Assembly (NCBI GenBank): GCA_027946555.1
Contig: JAPEVC010000016.1
Location: 1-64,000 of the forward strand
Direction: 5' to 3'
DNA from: Gnomoniopsis sp. IMI 355080
Lineage: Eukaryota > Ascomycota > Sordariomycetes > Diaporthales > Gnomoniaceae
Length of the DNA stretch: 64,000 bases
The notes beneath the pieces are model-generated. The model did no database searches, was not told the origin of the DNA, and saw only the letters and a program-made list of their open reading frames with translations. The translations under genes and the position numbers were made by a program. Shown here one piece after another: positions 34,863 through 47,031 of this stretch (positions are counted from its first letter, which is position 1; every line of letters begins with the position of its first letter).

Positions 34863-36594
34863 TCACTTTTTCTCTCCATCATCGACCGTCTCGACTATTT
34901 CATCATGACCAGCATCCACATCCATCTTCCGCGCTGCAACCCTCTCAATCTCGGCATGCAGTCTCGATTCTCCCTTCTTGGTCTTCCACGGCTTGGGTCC
35001 CTCATGTGAAAACAAGATCTCAATCTCCTCGAGTGTCTTGCCGCAAGTTTCAGGATAGAAAACAAAGAACCAGATCGCGGCGACAATACATAACGCGCCA
35101 AAGATTATGAAGATCCTCCACTGAATATTCACAAACGCTGGCGGCGTGAAGAGTCCCAGCGCAAAGTTGAATATCCAGTTGCTCAACGCCGCCATGGACA
35201 TGCCCGTGGCGCGCGTGCCCAAGGACCACACCTCCGCAGCATACAGCCAACAGACAGGCGCGAGCGTGAGCGCATAGACAACGATGAGGAGGTACGAGAA
35301 GACAATGACGGTGTTGGCGGGGTTGCCGCTCGTGACCGAGAAGACGATGTTGGCGTTGCCGTTGACACCTTCGGGAACAGGCGTGTTATGAGCGCCCATC
35401 ACACCACCAATGACGAAATGGCAGAAGCCCATGCCGAGAGCACCGTAGATCAGGAGTGTACGACGGCCCAACTTGTCGATGAAGATGAATGTGACGCCGG
35501 TAAAGAGAATGAAGACGGCATACTGGATGCCCGAAGTGATCAGGCCGATGTTGCCGCTCAGACCAGCCATCTCGGCGATGTAGGTCAGGTAGTAAACGAT
35601 GACATTAGCCCCAGCAAGTTGCTGTATAGTCATTGTCAACAATCTCGATCCACGTGAGGACACCTGGGAAGGTAGCTCTAGATCACTTACCTGCCACGCC
35701 TGCACACTCATACCAGCCATCGTCCTCTTCCACATACCATTCTTCACAAACTTCCTCCACCCGCGTCCAGCCTCCAGCTCCGCTTGCATTGTCGTTACAA
35801 TCTCCTCCCACTCGGCAACGACCAGCGGATCATTCTCATTCCCGCCCGCCTGAATCTGCGCCAACGTCCGGATCGCCTCCTTCTCGCGGCCAACTTTTGC
35901 CAGCCACCGAGGCGAGCGCGGCAAAAAAGGCAGACCTGCCATCAGGAAGAAGCAGGGGATGAACTGAATACCCCATGCGGTGCGAAACGAGGCAGGCCCA
36001 GGGATGAAACTGCAGCCAAAGCCGATGAAGTACATGACCAGGATACCAACCTCAATGGCCAGCTGCTGAATAACGATGATGGACCCGCGCTTCTCTGCCT
36101 TGGCAATCTCGGCCAGATAGACAGGCACCTGGCTGGAGGTGACGCCAACGGTGATGCCATTCAGTATACGGCCCGTGATCAACATTCCGACATTTCGCGA
36201 GGCGACCTGAATGGCGGTACCGATGAGCCAGAAGACACACGAGAAGAAGATAGAATCTCGACGTCCAAAACGATCCGAGAGAGGTCCTGCACATGCAGAA
36301 CCTATAACAGACCCTGCAGCAAGGGCGGAGCCGATGGCGCCTTGAATTACACCCGAAGGGTTGTTGTAGTAGTCAATGTATTGCCGTGTCACGACGATGG
36401 CAGAGATAGACGAGATATCAAAGCCGAACCTGGAACGAGAGATATGGGAGTTTAGCTAGCTACCTAGTTGGTCCGGGCAAGGGGTGGGGGGCCTAGGGCG
36501 CGAAGGATGGGAGAACGCACAGCATGCCACCTAGGGTGGCTATGATGGCTACGAAATACACATTGTATATCTTGGGCAGCGTGGGAAGCCCCAT
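34863..36594 (-). CDS. MFS sugar transporter (sugar porter family)
   Basis: Three exons, 36594-36521, 36429-35691 and 35621-34863, give 523 residues. The short first exon encodes the cytosolic N-terminus and start of helix 1 (YFVAIIATLGGML), joined to FGFDISSIS. Family signatures are PLSDRFGRRDS after helix 2, GRILNGITVGVTSSQVPVYLAE after helix 4, PRSPRWL after helix 6, and PETCGKTLEEIE after helix 12. Twelve membrane spans fit. It should be a plasma-membrane proton-coupled hexose or related sugar carrier; the substrate is not readable. The second intron (35622-35690) is 69 nt, GTAAGT...ACAG, with no in-frame stop; removal joins VQAWQ to QLAGANVIVYY, the usual QQLxGxNxxxYY motif, so I treat it as an intron. 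Confidence 0.93.
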
Positions 36595-38015
36595 GTTGGC
36601 TGTCAATGCTGCCTAGAGGGCGATATAGTAGCAAGTCTGGAAACTGCAATGGTGTATGTTGGGAATAAGGACAAATTTCAATCCTATAGGGCAATCTGGG
36701 GCTTCCTCTCAACTTTATATGTTGAATTCCTGCTCAAACACTAGCCAGCTCGTGATCAACTTATTTTCTGACCCGACTTTCTGGAATGGTACCCCTGCGA
36801 TGCGACCTTCTCTTTGTACGCGGAGAAAACTATATTTTCATTGCCTTCGTTCGCTTGGCTGGCTAGCTTCATACTAGAACCGGAACACGTCCGGGCGGCC
36901 CAGTCTTGGCCGGTGGGGATATCATTGGGGATGACCTAGTCGAAGCTCTCTGCCAATTATTGCCAAACCTTTTAGTAAGGATATCGGACCATGGCCAAGA
37001 ACACCACGAGGTCAAACGACTCCCGAGCTCGAATCCTAAGTGGTGCGCTTCTGCATGGTACTGTACCTACGTCGGATGTTTCGACACGCAGTAGGTATAA
37101 ACCGGGGCTGTTGCAACTCCATTTAGGTGCGCCGGCGAATATCTGAACTGCCAATGGCAAGATTGGCTACATACCTGGACATCAAGGCGAGTATACTGAT
37201 ATTTGCATACCTAGGTATATACTCAGCAGCCCCACAATTTGTGACAGACTCAATATGCTGGTTATGAAACTGGGGCAAAAGCTGGGGTCCCCACACTCAT
37301 AGTACAGTACATGAGATCACTCGAAATTGCTAATTGACATTGGTTCGGCAGATTTGCCTATTACTTTCTCCACCTGATATTGAGCCCTGTCGGGTGTCTC
37401 AAACAGAGGCGGTAACAGACACTCCAGAAGCAGGACGGCCACCTGGTGCTTTGTGCTCCACGCAAAATGCAGACATGGCCAGACAAGAATTGCAGATTAG
37501 TATAAGCAGTCATTATAGTGGCTGAATGTTTCATTGTTTGAGTAAAAGCAGAATAGACATGCTTTGTCTAACACTAGTAAGGGCAAAGTACATAGTGCAC
37601 ATTTAGACCGGACCACGACTTTGTTCTTGTGTGCCATACAGGACAAACAGACGAGGGCCATTTACCACAATGCTTATTGTAGCATTTTCCTATTGTTCGG
37701 TGCATTTCAAGAGGTGAATAAAATCTGAGGCTTATAATAAAGGCGCATCCGTCTCATCCTTGAGATGGTAGTAGCCAGCAGAGTAACAAGCTTTCGTTCC
37801 TGAAGAGCAGGTAACTACTAATACACACCGTCCACCCCTCTGTCACTGTTCGCAAGTCAGTTTGATTCAAGTCTGCAGGTGTGTACCGTAACGATTTTCT
37901 ATTCTTTTCATACAAGAGCAGTGTCTTTACAGTGATACACCCTAGCGAGAGTACCGAGCAGAGCTGCAATACTACTCAACAGGCCCCATAATTCCGTCTC
38001 GACAACAGACTGACG
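36595..38015. promoter_or_regulatory. Divergent spacer, transporter and SNF2-like genes
   Basis: About 1.4 kb with no supportable gene, AT-richer than the coding parts. TACCTAGGTA lies at 37208-37217. It must contain the promoters of both flanking genes. Confidence 0.45.
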
Positions 38016-41000
38016 ATGTCTGCTAAGAATAACAAAGAAGCAGGCAGACACCAATTTCCACACACTTCTCACCTTGATTCACGTAGAGACCCCAAAGGCA
38101 AGGCAAAAGCCATTGAAAGCTCACAGAGTAGTGGCAACAAACCCAGCCAGCTAGAGCAAACTGGTGTTCACGACATAAATTCAGATTCTCTCTATCAGTA
38201 TCTTCTACGAGATGTACAAGACCCCAGAAAGCCACAGCTGCGTAACGAACGGCGCCGTGCAGGAATTGCCGAGTCCAACCAAGGCGGTAAATCTACCAGA
38301 GCCGTAGACAGCTGGTGGCCCCAAGATGCTATGCCTGAGAGCCTACCGGCTCCAGATACTAGCATCTTTGAGCAACTTGCCAAACTATCCCCGAATCCCT
38401 CGATGTATATGATTACGAGCAATCTTAAGCGGAAGGCGATAGCCGAAGTACACTACTGGGCGACATTGGAAGACCTACTCTATAAGGATGTTGCAAGTCG
38501 AAGAGTAGCATATGTGAGCATGGCTGAGTTTCTCAGGCGGTTTCACTACGAGCTTCACATTCAAAACTCTCAAGATGACAACACAGGTTCAACTTTCATC
38601 CTCTTTGTTCAATTTGGCTTAGACCCGACTGCCACAATACACCCCGTAGTTCAACAAGATCGGTCTATCTCCGATGCCATTCAGCATTATCATGCTTTCC
38701 TCAAGTCAACTGACTTACCTGCCTACAGACAAGTCTTGCGTTTTCATTTGGAGTTCTCCTTTCGACCTAACGGCTACCTCTCGGCACGGCCATCACAGCG
38801 GATTACCAACCACTACCTCAACCTCCTCAAGCACCCAACCGTTCTTAACAGTGATGGAACTCTTGTACGCCAAAGGAAAGACACCACCAGACCATCGCAT
38901 CTTCAAGGACTTGAGCAGGGAAAAAGCTTGAAGAGATCCAACAGTATTCGAACATCCTTTTCAGACTTCGTGCCTAGTCCAAGACCAACGCAATCAATCA
39001 AGAGAGTTTTGAGCGGTCTTCCAGATAACAAGGTGCCACTAAAGCAATTTGGCAAGAATTTGATCCCTGATGGTCTGCTCAAGCTTGATGGTATATTTCA
39101 TTCGGACAAGCAACCCAGTGTTCTTGCAAGCCTTGGCCCTCGGATGGGAGTAGCCGGGATTTATAATCTTGACGGGGGCCTACCGGATACCCAGTCTCCT
39201 GATATAGATGAGTGGAGGGCGTGCTGTAGTCTTCTCCCCGGCCTGGACCCCCTTGAGCTGTCCAAAGACATTCGGGCACGATCAATTCCCATATTACGCT
39301 CCACTCTCCGTATAACCCCTCCCCAATTCTACAGCGCCGTAGAGATTCTGCGCAGGCCGGCAGGCTTCCTCGCGCATGATATGGGTATCGGTAAGACACA
39401 TACAGTACTGGCAGCAGTAGCTCTCAGAGTCCTTGTCCTAAACTCTAGACGGACCTGTGAACAAGCCTGGAGTAGTGGCTCCAAGAGTCAGCATCTCAGT
39501 AGGAACGCACGACCCCAACAGGGACAGCAATGTCCTAGCCAGATCAAAAGGCCGGGGGATGTGTTATGCTACTGTGTGCCTGGAGGTCTCACTCGGGAGA
39601 TAGGCCGACTCACGCGGGGTGTGTCCCTGATCCAAGTCCCAGTGAATGCCAGGACGGAGTGGGTCAACTCCATCGCTCACGCAAAGTTCAGCAAAGCTAG
39701 CTACGACTTCGTTGTTGTCTCCCAATCCTCGGATGTCCCTGCAGAGCTCAAACGAGGTCGAGAGTTCTTCAAGGTGTTTGGGAGTACTTGGAGATTGAAT
39801 CCCACGTTGAAGCCGGGCAATCAGACCGCGCCACATGACCTTGAGGCAGCTGATTTTGACTGGGAAATCGGTGCAAATTTTGGACACCTGGAGTCGTATG
39901 TCTTTATCACCAGTCACACTGACGCAACGTGGTACGACATGTTCAAAATGTCGCTCAACGGCTTGCCTGTCCAAATCTACGCAGCCCCCGTAGGCCTCAG
40001 CTTCATCGACGAAGCGCACAATCCGAATCTTTGGGCGTCTGGTAATTCTGCATCACATGCCTGCACCATGGCTCGGTAAGTAAATTTGTTGGCTGGTTCC
40101 CTTGAGAGTCTTTCATTCCGTGCTTGCGCATCAAGAATGACATTCATGTGGCTTCCACGCACCCTTGCTACTCGTTTCCCCTTATCCCGTTACCCATTCC
40201 ATCATTCATTTTCGTGGACAAAGGCTGACTTCTTATCTTAATTTCAAGTGCCCACAAAGCCGTTGCTAACTGTGCGAACTGGTTCGTAAGCGGCACACCG
40301 CTCCCACAAACGCCATTTGAATCCATTTCGAGCCTTGCCAAACCAATGAATTTGATAAATTCTCAAAAGCAAGCGCAGATCCAAGAACTTGAACGCTCAT
40401 ACCAGCAATTGAGGTCTGCAAACAACCCGGGTTTGAGAGATCACCACCTATTCATATTAAATTTGCGAGGCGTGTTTGAACCCAGCACAATACTTAGATT
40501 CAGGCACTCTACAAAGTTTCTGGGTCAGCAACTTTCCAATATTACACAGTTTCAACCCGAGTTAGTCATTTTGAAGACGTCTTGGAGGTTGAAGACACAA
40601 ATGCAACGGCTTGCTGCAAGAGCTGAAGCCCGTACCGCTCCGGGCTACCCGCCTGCGCAGGCTCTCGAAGTCAACCAGGGAGCAATGGTGGCCCGTGACG
40701 AGCTCTACTTCGTGTCACTCTTTCCAGCCGCAGCTGAGATAATCAATGACGGCACAATGAACGTTGACGATCGGGTCATCCGCAAACAAATCGTGACACT
40801 CGAGGACAGGAGAAAGGTGGCCTCTCTGCCAATGGTGCGGGATCACCTGAGCAGGGTGATCTCCAATGATGGTCCCAAGCTGAAAGCGATTCTGGAAGAA
40901 ATTTCAAAAATGAACGAGGCTGATCGACTAGACAGGCCGGCCCCTGTGAAGCCTGCCCGAGGCAAAGCACCACCGACCTATGGGAAAGAAACCAACAGAG

Positions 41001-41455
41001 TGAGGAAGATGGTCATCGTGACTCCCAACCTCACGACTGCGATCTTCCTCTTCATGTATTTGAGGCAGCCGCACCTCTCAGTGCAGTATAACCCCAACCC
41101 AGTCTTGCTACACAAAGATCTATCTGTTGCAACCAGGAGCGCAATCATAATGGACTTTAGCAAAGAGATCGGTGGTCCCAGGATATTGGTCGGTCCTTTC
41201 GATACCATTGGAACCGCAACCAATCTACAACGTGCTAATTACCAGATCCTCACCTCACCGTTGCCCCGGATTCGTGAAGTTGCTCAGGCCTTCGGTAGAA
41301 CGAACCGGACTGGCCAGCCCTTAAAGGTTCATCATACAATATTGGTACTGGAGGACAATCCTGCTGACACGGCGAACTTGTGCATGCTTGCACAATGCGA
41401 AATCAAGTCTAACATATACAATCTGAGCCAAAAGCTGGAGATTCAGCCAATGTAG
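38016..41455 (+). CDS. Stand-alone SNF2-like helicase/ATPase
   Basis: Two exons, 38016-40075 and 40249-41455, with a 173-nt GTAAGT intron, give 1088 residues. Residues 1-430 have no recognised domain. Then a SNF2-type core: Walker A in LAHDMGIGKT (Lys460), the DEAH box in SFIDEAHN (Asp665), motif III-like NWFVSGTPLPQTP, motif V-like GTATNLQRANYQI, and motif VI AFGRTNRTGQ (Gly1036). Each catalytic motif is present though wording differs from the usual ADEMGLGKT. The gap from Walker A to DEAH is about 205 residues, longer than in most SNF2 proteins, so there is an insertion. No chromodomain, bromodomain, RING finger or HIRAN region was seen. The likely role is ATP-driven DNA or nucleosome translocation in the nucleus; the target is unknown. 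Confidence 0.8.
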
Positions 41456-41671
41456 ACTACAGTGACTGGAAATTGATTGTCCGGGCACGCGGATTTACAA
41501 TGACATAGTACCCAGCATAAAGAATAATTATAAGTTACCCAGATCGAAATTCGATTCAATAATTTAGTAAATATGTAAGTGTTAAGAATACCTGGTGATA
41601 CTGCAGCTCTGGGAAACCACAGAAATTACCTCACAGAAGTTCGAGGTCTGACGTGACCCATGGCCGCCCGT

Positions 41672-43581
41672 CTAGTAGACGGGCATCTTGAAAGCATTCA
41701 AATCGTAGGTCCAACTGTCGATGCTTTCTTGACTGTAGACACATTCCATCGTCGAATTGTCGTGCCAAAGGGGCCGGAGAGGGTACCGACAGATCTGCTG
41801 GTTTTGTCCAACGTTCTCTCCCAACAGGACCGTCCCGTTGAGAGTGTCAGGTGCATTTCCGTTCTCCACCCAGTCAATGAGGATCGGAAGGTTCGTTTGT
41901 GGCCAGGGCCCATTAGGCTCGTAGGCATTTGGAGCGCAGTGCGAGCCACCAGGGACTAGGAATAGCCTGTAGAAGTCGTCGATCGCCTCCACGCTCTCGT
42001 TGTATGTTGCGCCCGGGAACAGGATCTTTCGCACGGAGTTCCAGTAGTACACTGAACTGGCCGTCGGGATACTGTAGTCGGACTCACCGTGAAAGTGGAT
42101 AATCTTTGTCCCTGCGTCCTCAATAGGGGACAGGTCGGGCCAATTGGTCATGAGGCTGTCCTCGTACCTATCCCAACCCTTGTATATCCAGTCCCGAAGC
42201 GTGTCGTAGGTGACGTTATTGAGGTTGGGGAGATTATCGCCATCCACTAGGTCGAGGAGAACCTCCACAAAGGATCCACCGAGGGATGTGACATCGAGCT
42301 CCCATTCTCCAGTTGCCTCGTTGTAGATAGTTTCGGCGTCGGTCCATGTTGATGACGGAGTGTAGGAGAAATAGACCCGGTTGCCTTGACTATCATGGAG
42401 ACCGTCCAAGATCTTCTGGGCGACCGCGATGCCCTGGGCACTCACACTGCCGTTTTGAGCTGGTGTTGAGACTCCATATCCTGAGGCGGCGGCGCAGGAA
42501 TAGGGCAGGCCGAGAGTGGAGCTGATATTGTATGCCTCGGTGCACAAATCGGTACGTGAAACGACACCATCGACCTTACCATCCAGGGGATCACATGCTG
42601 TAATTGTTGCGTTCATGATCGCTTCCAGCTCACAAGGAGGACTATTACTAACTGTCAGAACTTTTGGGGGCATGAAGGAACTGCAACTTTGCCAAAGAGC
42701 CGCTCACGGGTAGTAGTCCATCGTCTGCTCCACCACATTGGAATAGAGATGCTGGACCTGTTGGAATGCGAAACGGAAAGCAGGCGCTCCTATAGTAGCA
42801 CCATCGTAGGCATCGGCAAATCTTTGTCCCTGACTCCAACCCTCGCGGCCACCTTCTGAGCATCCCTGGCAAAGGCTGTCAGCAACGCCATGGCAAAGAT
42901 ACCAGACTTTCTCACCTGATAATACGTGTAGACTTTGGTGCCGTTAGTTTCATAGAAGTTGCTGGTAAACGCCCTTCCCAGCAAGCTGAGCTCTCGGATG
43001 GCCTGGTATCCGAACATGTAGACATTTTGCCAATCAATTGTACCGTTTTGGACGAGGAAGGTGGCGATTGCGTTGTCCTGATTCGTGCCAAAACCTCCGT
43101 CTGTCTGGCCTGCCACTGCGCCGTACTGCACGCCACCAGGTAAAGACTGTAGTCCAGAGTTGATAGCGTAGCCGCCTGATGGATATTGATTTCAGAATCT
43201 TGCACAAAGCCAAGGGACAGAGTCGTACTTACCCCCGCCTGTTGTCAACCAACGATTTTGGAATTTGTCGGGGGTAGGCAACCACATTGTCAGAAGAACT
43301 GAGTCGTCTCGGCCATCGTGGCTGTAAGTGAATGTCACATTGCAGTAGTCGAAAGTGGCGGCGGGGAAGAAGGCCGAATAAACGGCTCCAACGGAGAAGT
43401 TGTAGACCGGGTTTGCGGTGACGGAGGTCGCATCGACAGTCAGAGCATAGTCATCGTAGTATCCACTTGCAGGAAGATGTGCTGCTACGTAGGAGGTGGT
43501 GCAGACATCGGCGAGGCTTGCTGCATGAGCTGTAAGAGCCGTTGCAGCGAGCAAGCTCGCGATGTATGTCTTTGAGCCCAT
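41672..43581 (-). CDS. Secreted tannase/feruloyl esterase family protein
   Basis: Four exons, 43581-43233, 43175-42916, 42865-42708 and 42647-41672, give 580 residues with phases closing. The signal peptide is MGSKTYIASLLAATALTAHA. After it come TTGGGGYAINSG, the nucleophile elbow GCSEGGREG (Ser206), Asp446 in HGESDYSIP and His492 in GGSHCAPN. Cys205 and Cys493, next to the Ser and His, form the disulfide typical of the tannase family's CS-D-HC triad. Its substrates are gallate or hydroxycinnamate esters from plant tannins or cell walls; which one is not decidable here. The third intron boundary gives YYPNSPPCELEAI. The length is usual for the family. A TATA box lies about 100 bases upstream. 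Confidence 0.92.
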
Positions 43582-43679
43582 TCTGTTTGGTTTTCAATGG
43601 CTAAGGAAACGGATGCGAGAGTGGGGTGGCCGAAAAGACTGCCATTACTGTAATTGATATTCTGTGCGCTCCTCTGGGA

Positions 43680-43687
43680 TTTTTATA
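43680..43687 (-). promoter_or_regulatory. TATA box of the tannase gene
   Basis: On the minus strand this reads TATAAAAA, about 100 bases before the tannase ATG at 43581. Position and match suit a core promoter of an inducible secreted-enzyme gene; the assignment is inference. Confidence 0.5.
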
Positions 43688-44774
43688 CATTGAAGTCACC
43701 TTGTCAAGGATGTTTCCCCGCCATTACAGATGCGTTCAAGGCCCCCAGCTCGGCCGAGCTTTCAGATGAAAAAACGGACATATTCTGGTGACTGCAGCCA
43801 AGAACGCGTCATCGGAGCGGCACCCATAAACAGTCCAGGTCGTGTCCGGATGGCAGGGCCCTCATCTCGGTACTCGACGGATCCCAGAATTGTTTCCTTG
43901 ATTTCTTGCTAAAATGAAAACCCCATGGGGAACGAACGAATCGAGTCCCGAACCGGCACGCTCACAGCCGGGGCGCCGGGGCACACAAAGGGGCGCAGAG
44001 ATCCACCTGGCAGTCTACCTAGGTATGGGCCTGCTCACCGATGCTTAATTTCGCAAGATCCTGCACGAGATGGAGATGCAGGTACAGACCTCCCAATTCC
44101 AGTCAAAAATTACGTCCGATGTAGCCACCCTTGAATACTACCATGCATGTATTTAATCAAATCCACGGCCTGTGGCAGCCGATCCGACCCGCCACACCGA
44201 TACGCTAGTATTACTGTGATTGTGCCCGAGTACTCGCTTTCCGGAGTCGGACTGGAGACATCTGGTGATGATAAGTACTTACGCGGATCACCGTATTCGA
44301 AATACTTCAAAGACTACCACTGCAATTAGGAAGAAGTTAAGCCTACGTGTTTGTTTACATGATTTGAAAGCCACCGACCAGGTTCTGGACTTTAACGCAT
44401 AAACCCTCACTATCACGGGCCGCCTGCTTCTTACCTAGATATGTATTTTCCATAATAACTTCGGAACGAATGATAAGTAGAGTCAACTAACTGTAAAGCT
44501 TTAATCCACCTACCGATTTGTCGAAAAACACAATAGTACTGTAGCCAATGAGCATGTAGGAAAGACTGCAATATGCATAGTATTTTCTTAAAAATAACCT
44601 TCTCCGCATTTCCACCTAGGTATAAGTATGGTTACGTAAGCTCTATATGCATACCTTAAGGTATCCTTAGCCTATCTTGAGATATCTCCACTGGTCTCAA
44701 CGTCGATTGATTATCGCAACCCACGAACTTGACGGTGAACCCCCGAGTATCTTGTTTTAAAGACTCAAAACAAC
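43688..44774. promoter_or_regulatory. Divergent spacer, tannase and amidase genes
   Basis: No supportable gene. It carries the palindromes TACCTAGGTA at 44016-44025, ACCTAGGT at 44614-44621 and TACCTTAAGGTA at 44652-44663. About 44330-44660 is notably AT-rich. Confidence 0.45.
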
Positions 44775-46702
44775 ATGTCCACTCAAAATACTCAAGATTG
44801 GAAAGTCAAGGCGGAACAGAAATACAAACAAAGCCAAGACTTGATTCCGGAAGCCTGGAAACTTTCTCCTGAGGTGACGCAAGATCTTGTCCGCCCGTTG
44901 GAGACAGCGAATAACAATCTCATTGAACTTGACATTCCTCGTCGATCGGGTATCCTAAATGCACACGAGCTTCGTATCACGGAAGAATACGATGTAGAAG
45001 CTCTTCTCAAAGCGCTGGCATCGGGAGAGCTCTCGGCCCTTGAGGTGACTGTCGCTTTCTGCAAGAGAGCGGCAATTGCTCAGCAGCTGGTATGAGCTGC
45101 AGTTCCCTACGCACCTGGGCAACCAAAAAAAAATACTGATGAAAACGCATAGACCTCTTGTCTCACCGAGATTCTCTTTGAGCAAGCTCAAGATCGAGCG
45201 CGTCAATTAGACTTGTTGCGGGAAAAGGGACAGATCGGCGGGCCCCTCCATGGCTTACCCATCAGTCTCAAGGATTCCTTTCAAGTTCAGGGCACCGAAG
45301 CGACTCTTGGATTTGTCGCATATCTCGACAATGGTCCGTCTCGGGAGAATTCGTGTCTGGTGGACGTACTGCTCAAGCAAGGGGCCGTACTATACTGCAA
45401 AACAAACACGCCACAGACCCTCATGACTGCGGACTCGCATAACAATGTGTTTGGACGGACCCTCAACCCCTGGAACACGAGGCTCACAGCAGGAGGAAGC
45501 AGTGGTGGTGAAGGTGCCCTGGTGGCATTCCGGGGCTCGCCGATAGGTGTGGGAACAGACGTAGCTGGCTCGATTCGAATCCCGTCCCTGTGCTGCGGTC
45601 TGTACGGTTTCAAACCTACCGCCAATCGGGTTCCATACGGCCAGCAGGCGCCCCTTGGGAACCCTGGCCTTCGCACTGTTCAGGCCTCCGCAGGCCCTCT
45701 GACGAATGACTTTGATGCCATGGCCATCTTCATGAAGGCCGTCCTCGCAGCAAGGCCGGCTCAGCTCGACTCTACGGCAATAGACGTACCCTGGATGCCT
45801 GTCGAAGGCCCAAAGGGAAAGCTGCGATTCGGTGTTCTTGCTGAAGATCCTATTTTCCCTTTGCACCCTCCAGTCAAGAATACTTTGGCAAACGCTGCGA
45901 ATTTATTGGAGAAAGCTGGACATGAAATCGTTGTTTTGAGGGCAACTGATGGTCTCGTCGCCGCTAGCTACGATGTTGCCACTCAAATGTGGAGTCTCGA
46001 CAGAACGTCGGTTGGGACTGTTCTCAAGGCGGGTGAGCCATTCATCCCATCCATCGTGACTGGAAGGAACGCAATCCGGCAGATCAAATTCGACCGAAGC
46101 TTCGTCCAGGATACAAGGTCGATCGAGGACCCGCTCGAACGGTTGGCGCTGCTTAATGTAAAGAGATCTGAGATCCAAGAGACCTGGCGAGAGCTTTGGG
46201 GACGCCATCAGCTCGACGCTGTCATTGCACCTGGTAGTCAGACCACAGCCGTCGAGCATGATCAGTATGGGCCGGCTCCATATACTAGCATTGTCAATTT
46301 CCTGGATGTAGGTGATGCGCGGCAGATACTTCCACACCATCTTCCTTGCGTGCAGATCAGTTGACTCTTTCTAATTAGTATCCCGCGGCTTCGATACCTT
46401 TCGGCAGAGCTACGAAAGCGCATCTCTCAGGCAGCCTCGAAATCCCTCCCGGGTCCTTCGCCCCTCCCTGTGAGTTTAGAGCCCGACCCAGCTGACTTGT
46501 CATTCCCTCTTGTGATTTTCGTTTCTAGAGCACAGAAGTTGATATCCTAGCAGATAACCCGGAGAATCTTGAAGGGGCACCACTTTCTATCCAAGTTTTC
46601 ACAACCCGTATGCGAGACGAGGAGTGCATGGCGATCGCCAAGGTGGTTGACACTTGCTTGAACACTCCGGGCGTGGTGAGTTCCAGAGTGTCGAAGATGT
46701 GA
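44775..46702 (+). CDS. Amidase-signature hydrolase, 3' end does not splice in frame
   Basis: Exons 44775-45089, 45153-46307, 46379-46469 and about 46529-46702 are recognisable. The amidase-signature triad is intact: Lys145 in SLKDSF, cis-Ser221 in AGGSSGGEGAL and nucleophile Ser245 in DVAGSIRIPS, with the spacing seen in FAAH-type enzymes. The 46308-46378 intron joins FLD to YPAASIPFG, as in relatives. The last part (STEVDILADNPENLEGAPLS, then RMRDEECMAIA) is also clearly amidase. But splicing exon 3 at its strong GTGAGT donor (46470) to the TAG acceptor (46527-46528) makes a TAG codon, and the alternative CACAG acceptor makes TAA. Either a one-base indel lies in exon 3 or the gene is a recent pseudogene. 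Without exon 4 the chain would end early, missing its last 60 residues. Substrate unknown. Confidence 0.75.
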
Positions 46703-46939
46703 AGTTGATTTCTGCAGACTGGCTCTGATTCGATAAGTTAGAATATCATTGTCTGAAAGTAATCATGACAATTCGATAGGATACTTGAGGATGCTGGACC
46801 TTCAGGAAAGCCATCTCGACGTATCACAGGTAGAATTGGTGAGCAATAATAATCTGTATAAAATAACAAGAGCAGTCCATCCATTCGGAGATTCCTGTAT
46901 TTGACCACTAAGCCGTTGAGTCTTTTGTTATAACATGAT

Positions 46940-46965
46940 TATATATATATATAGAGAGAGAGAGA
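46940..46965. repeat. (TA)n(GA)n microsatellite
   Basis: A compound dinucleotide repeat, seven TA units followed by six GA units, lies in the 329-base gap between the convergent amidase and FAD monooxygenase genes. I see nothing else in that gap. Confidence 0.9.
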
Positions 46966-47031
46966 CCTGATGAATACCTATGCGCCATCAATCGGGCCTT
47001 GTCACGGTCACTGTTCAAACACAACAGAATC

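Noticed and set aside
37000..37060. tRNA-like T-arm word (CTCGAATCC)
   Set aside because: No paired acceptor or anticodon arm could be drawn around it. I found no supportable tRNA in the window.
44153..46364. Amidase ending at the TGA at 46362-46364
   Set aside because: That stop lies within the 46308-46378 intron; splicing there joins FLD to YPAASIPFG as in related enzymes.
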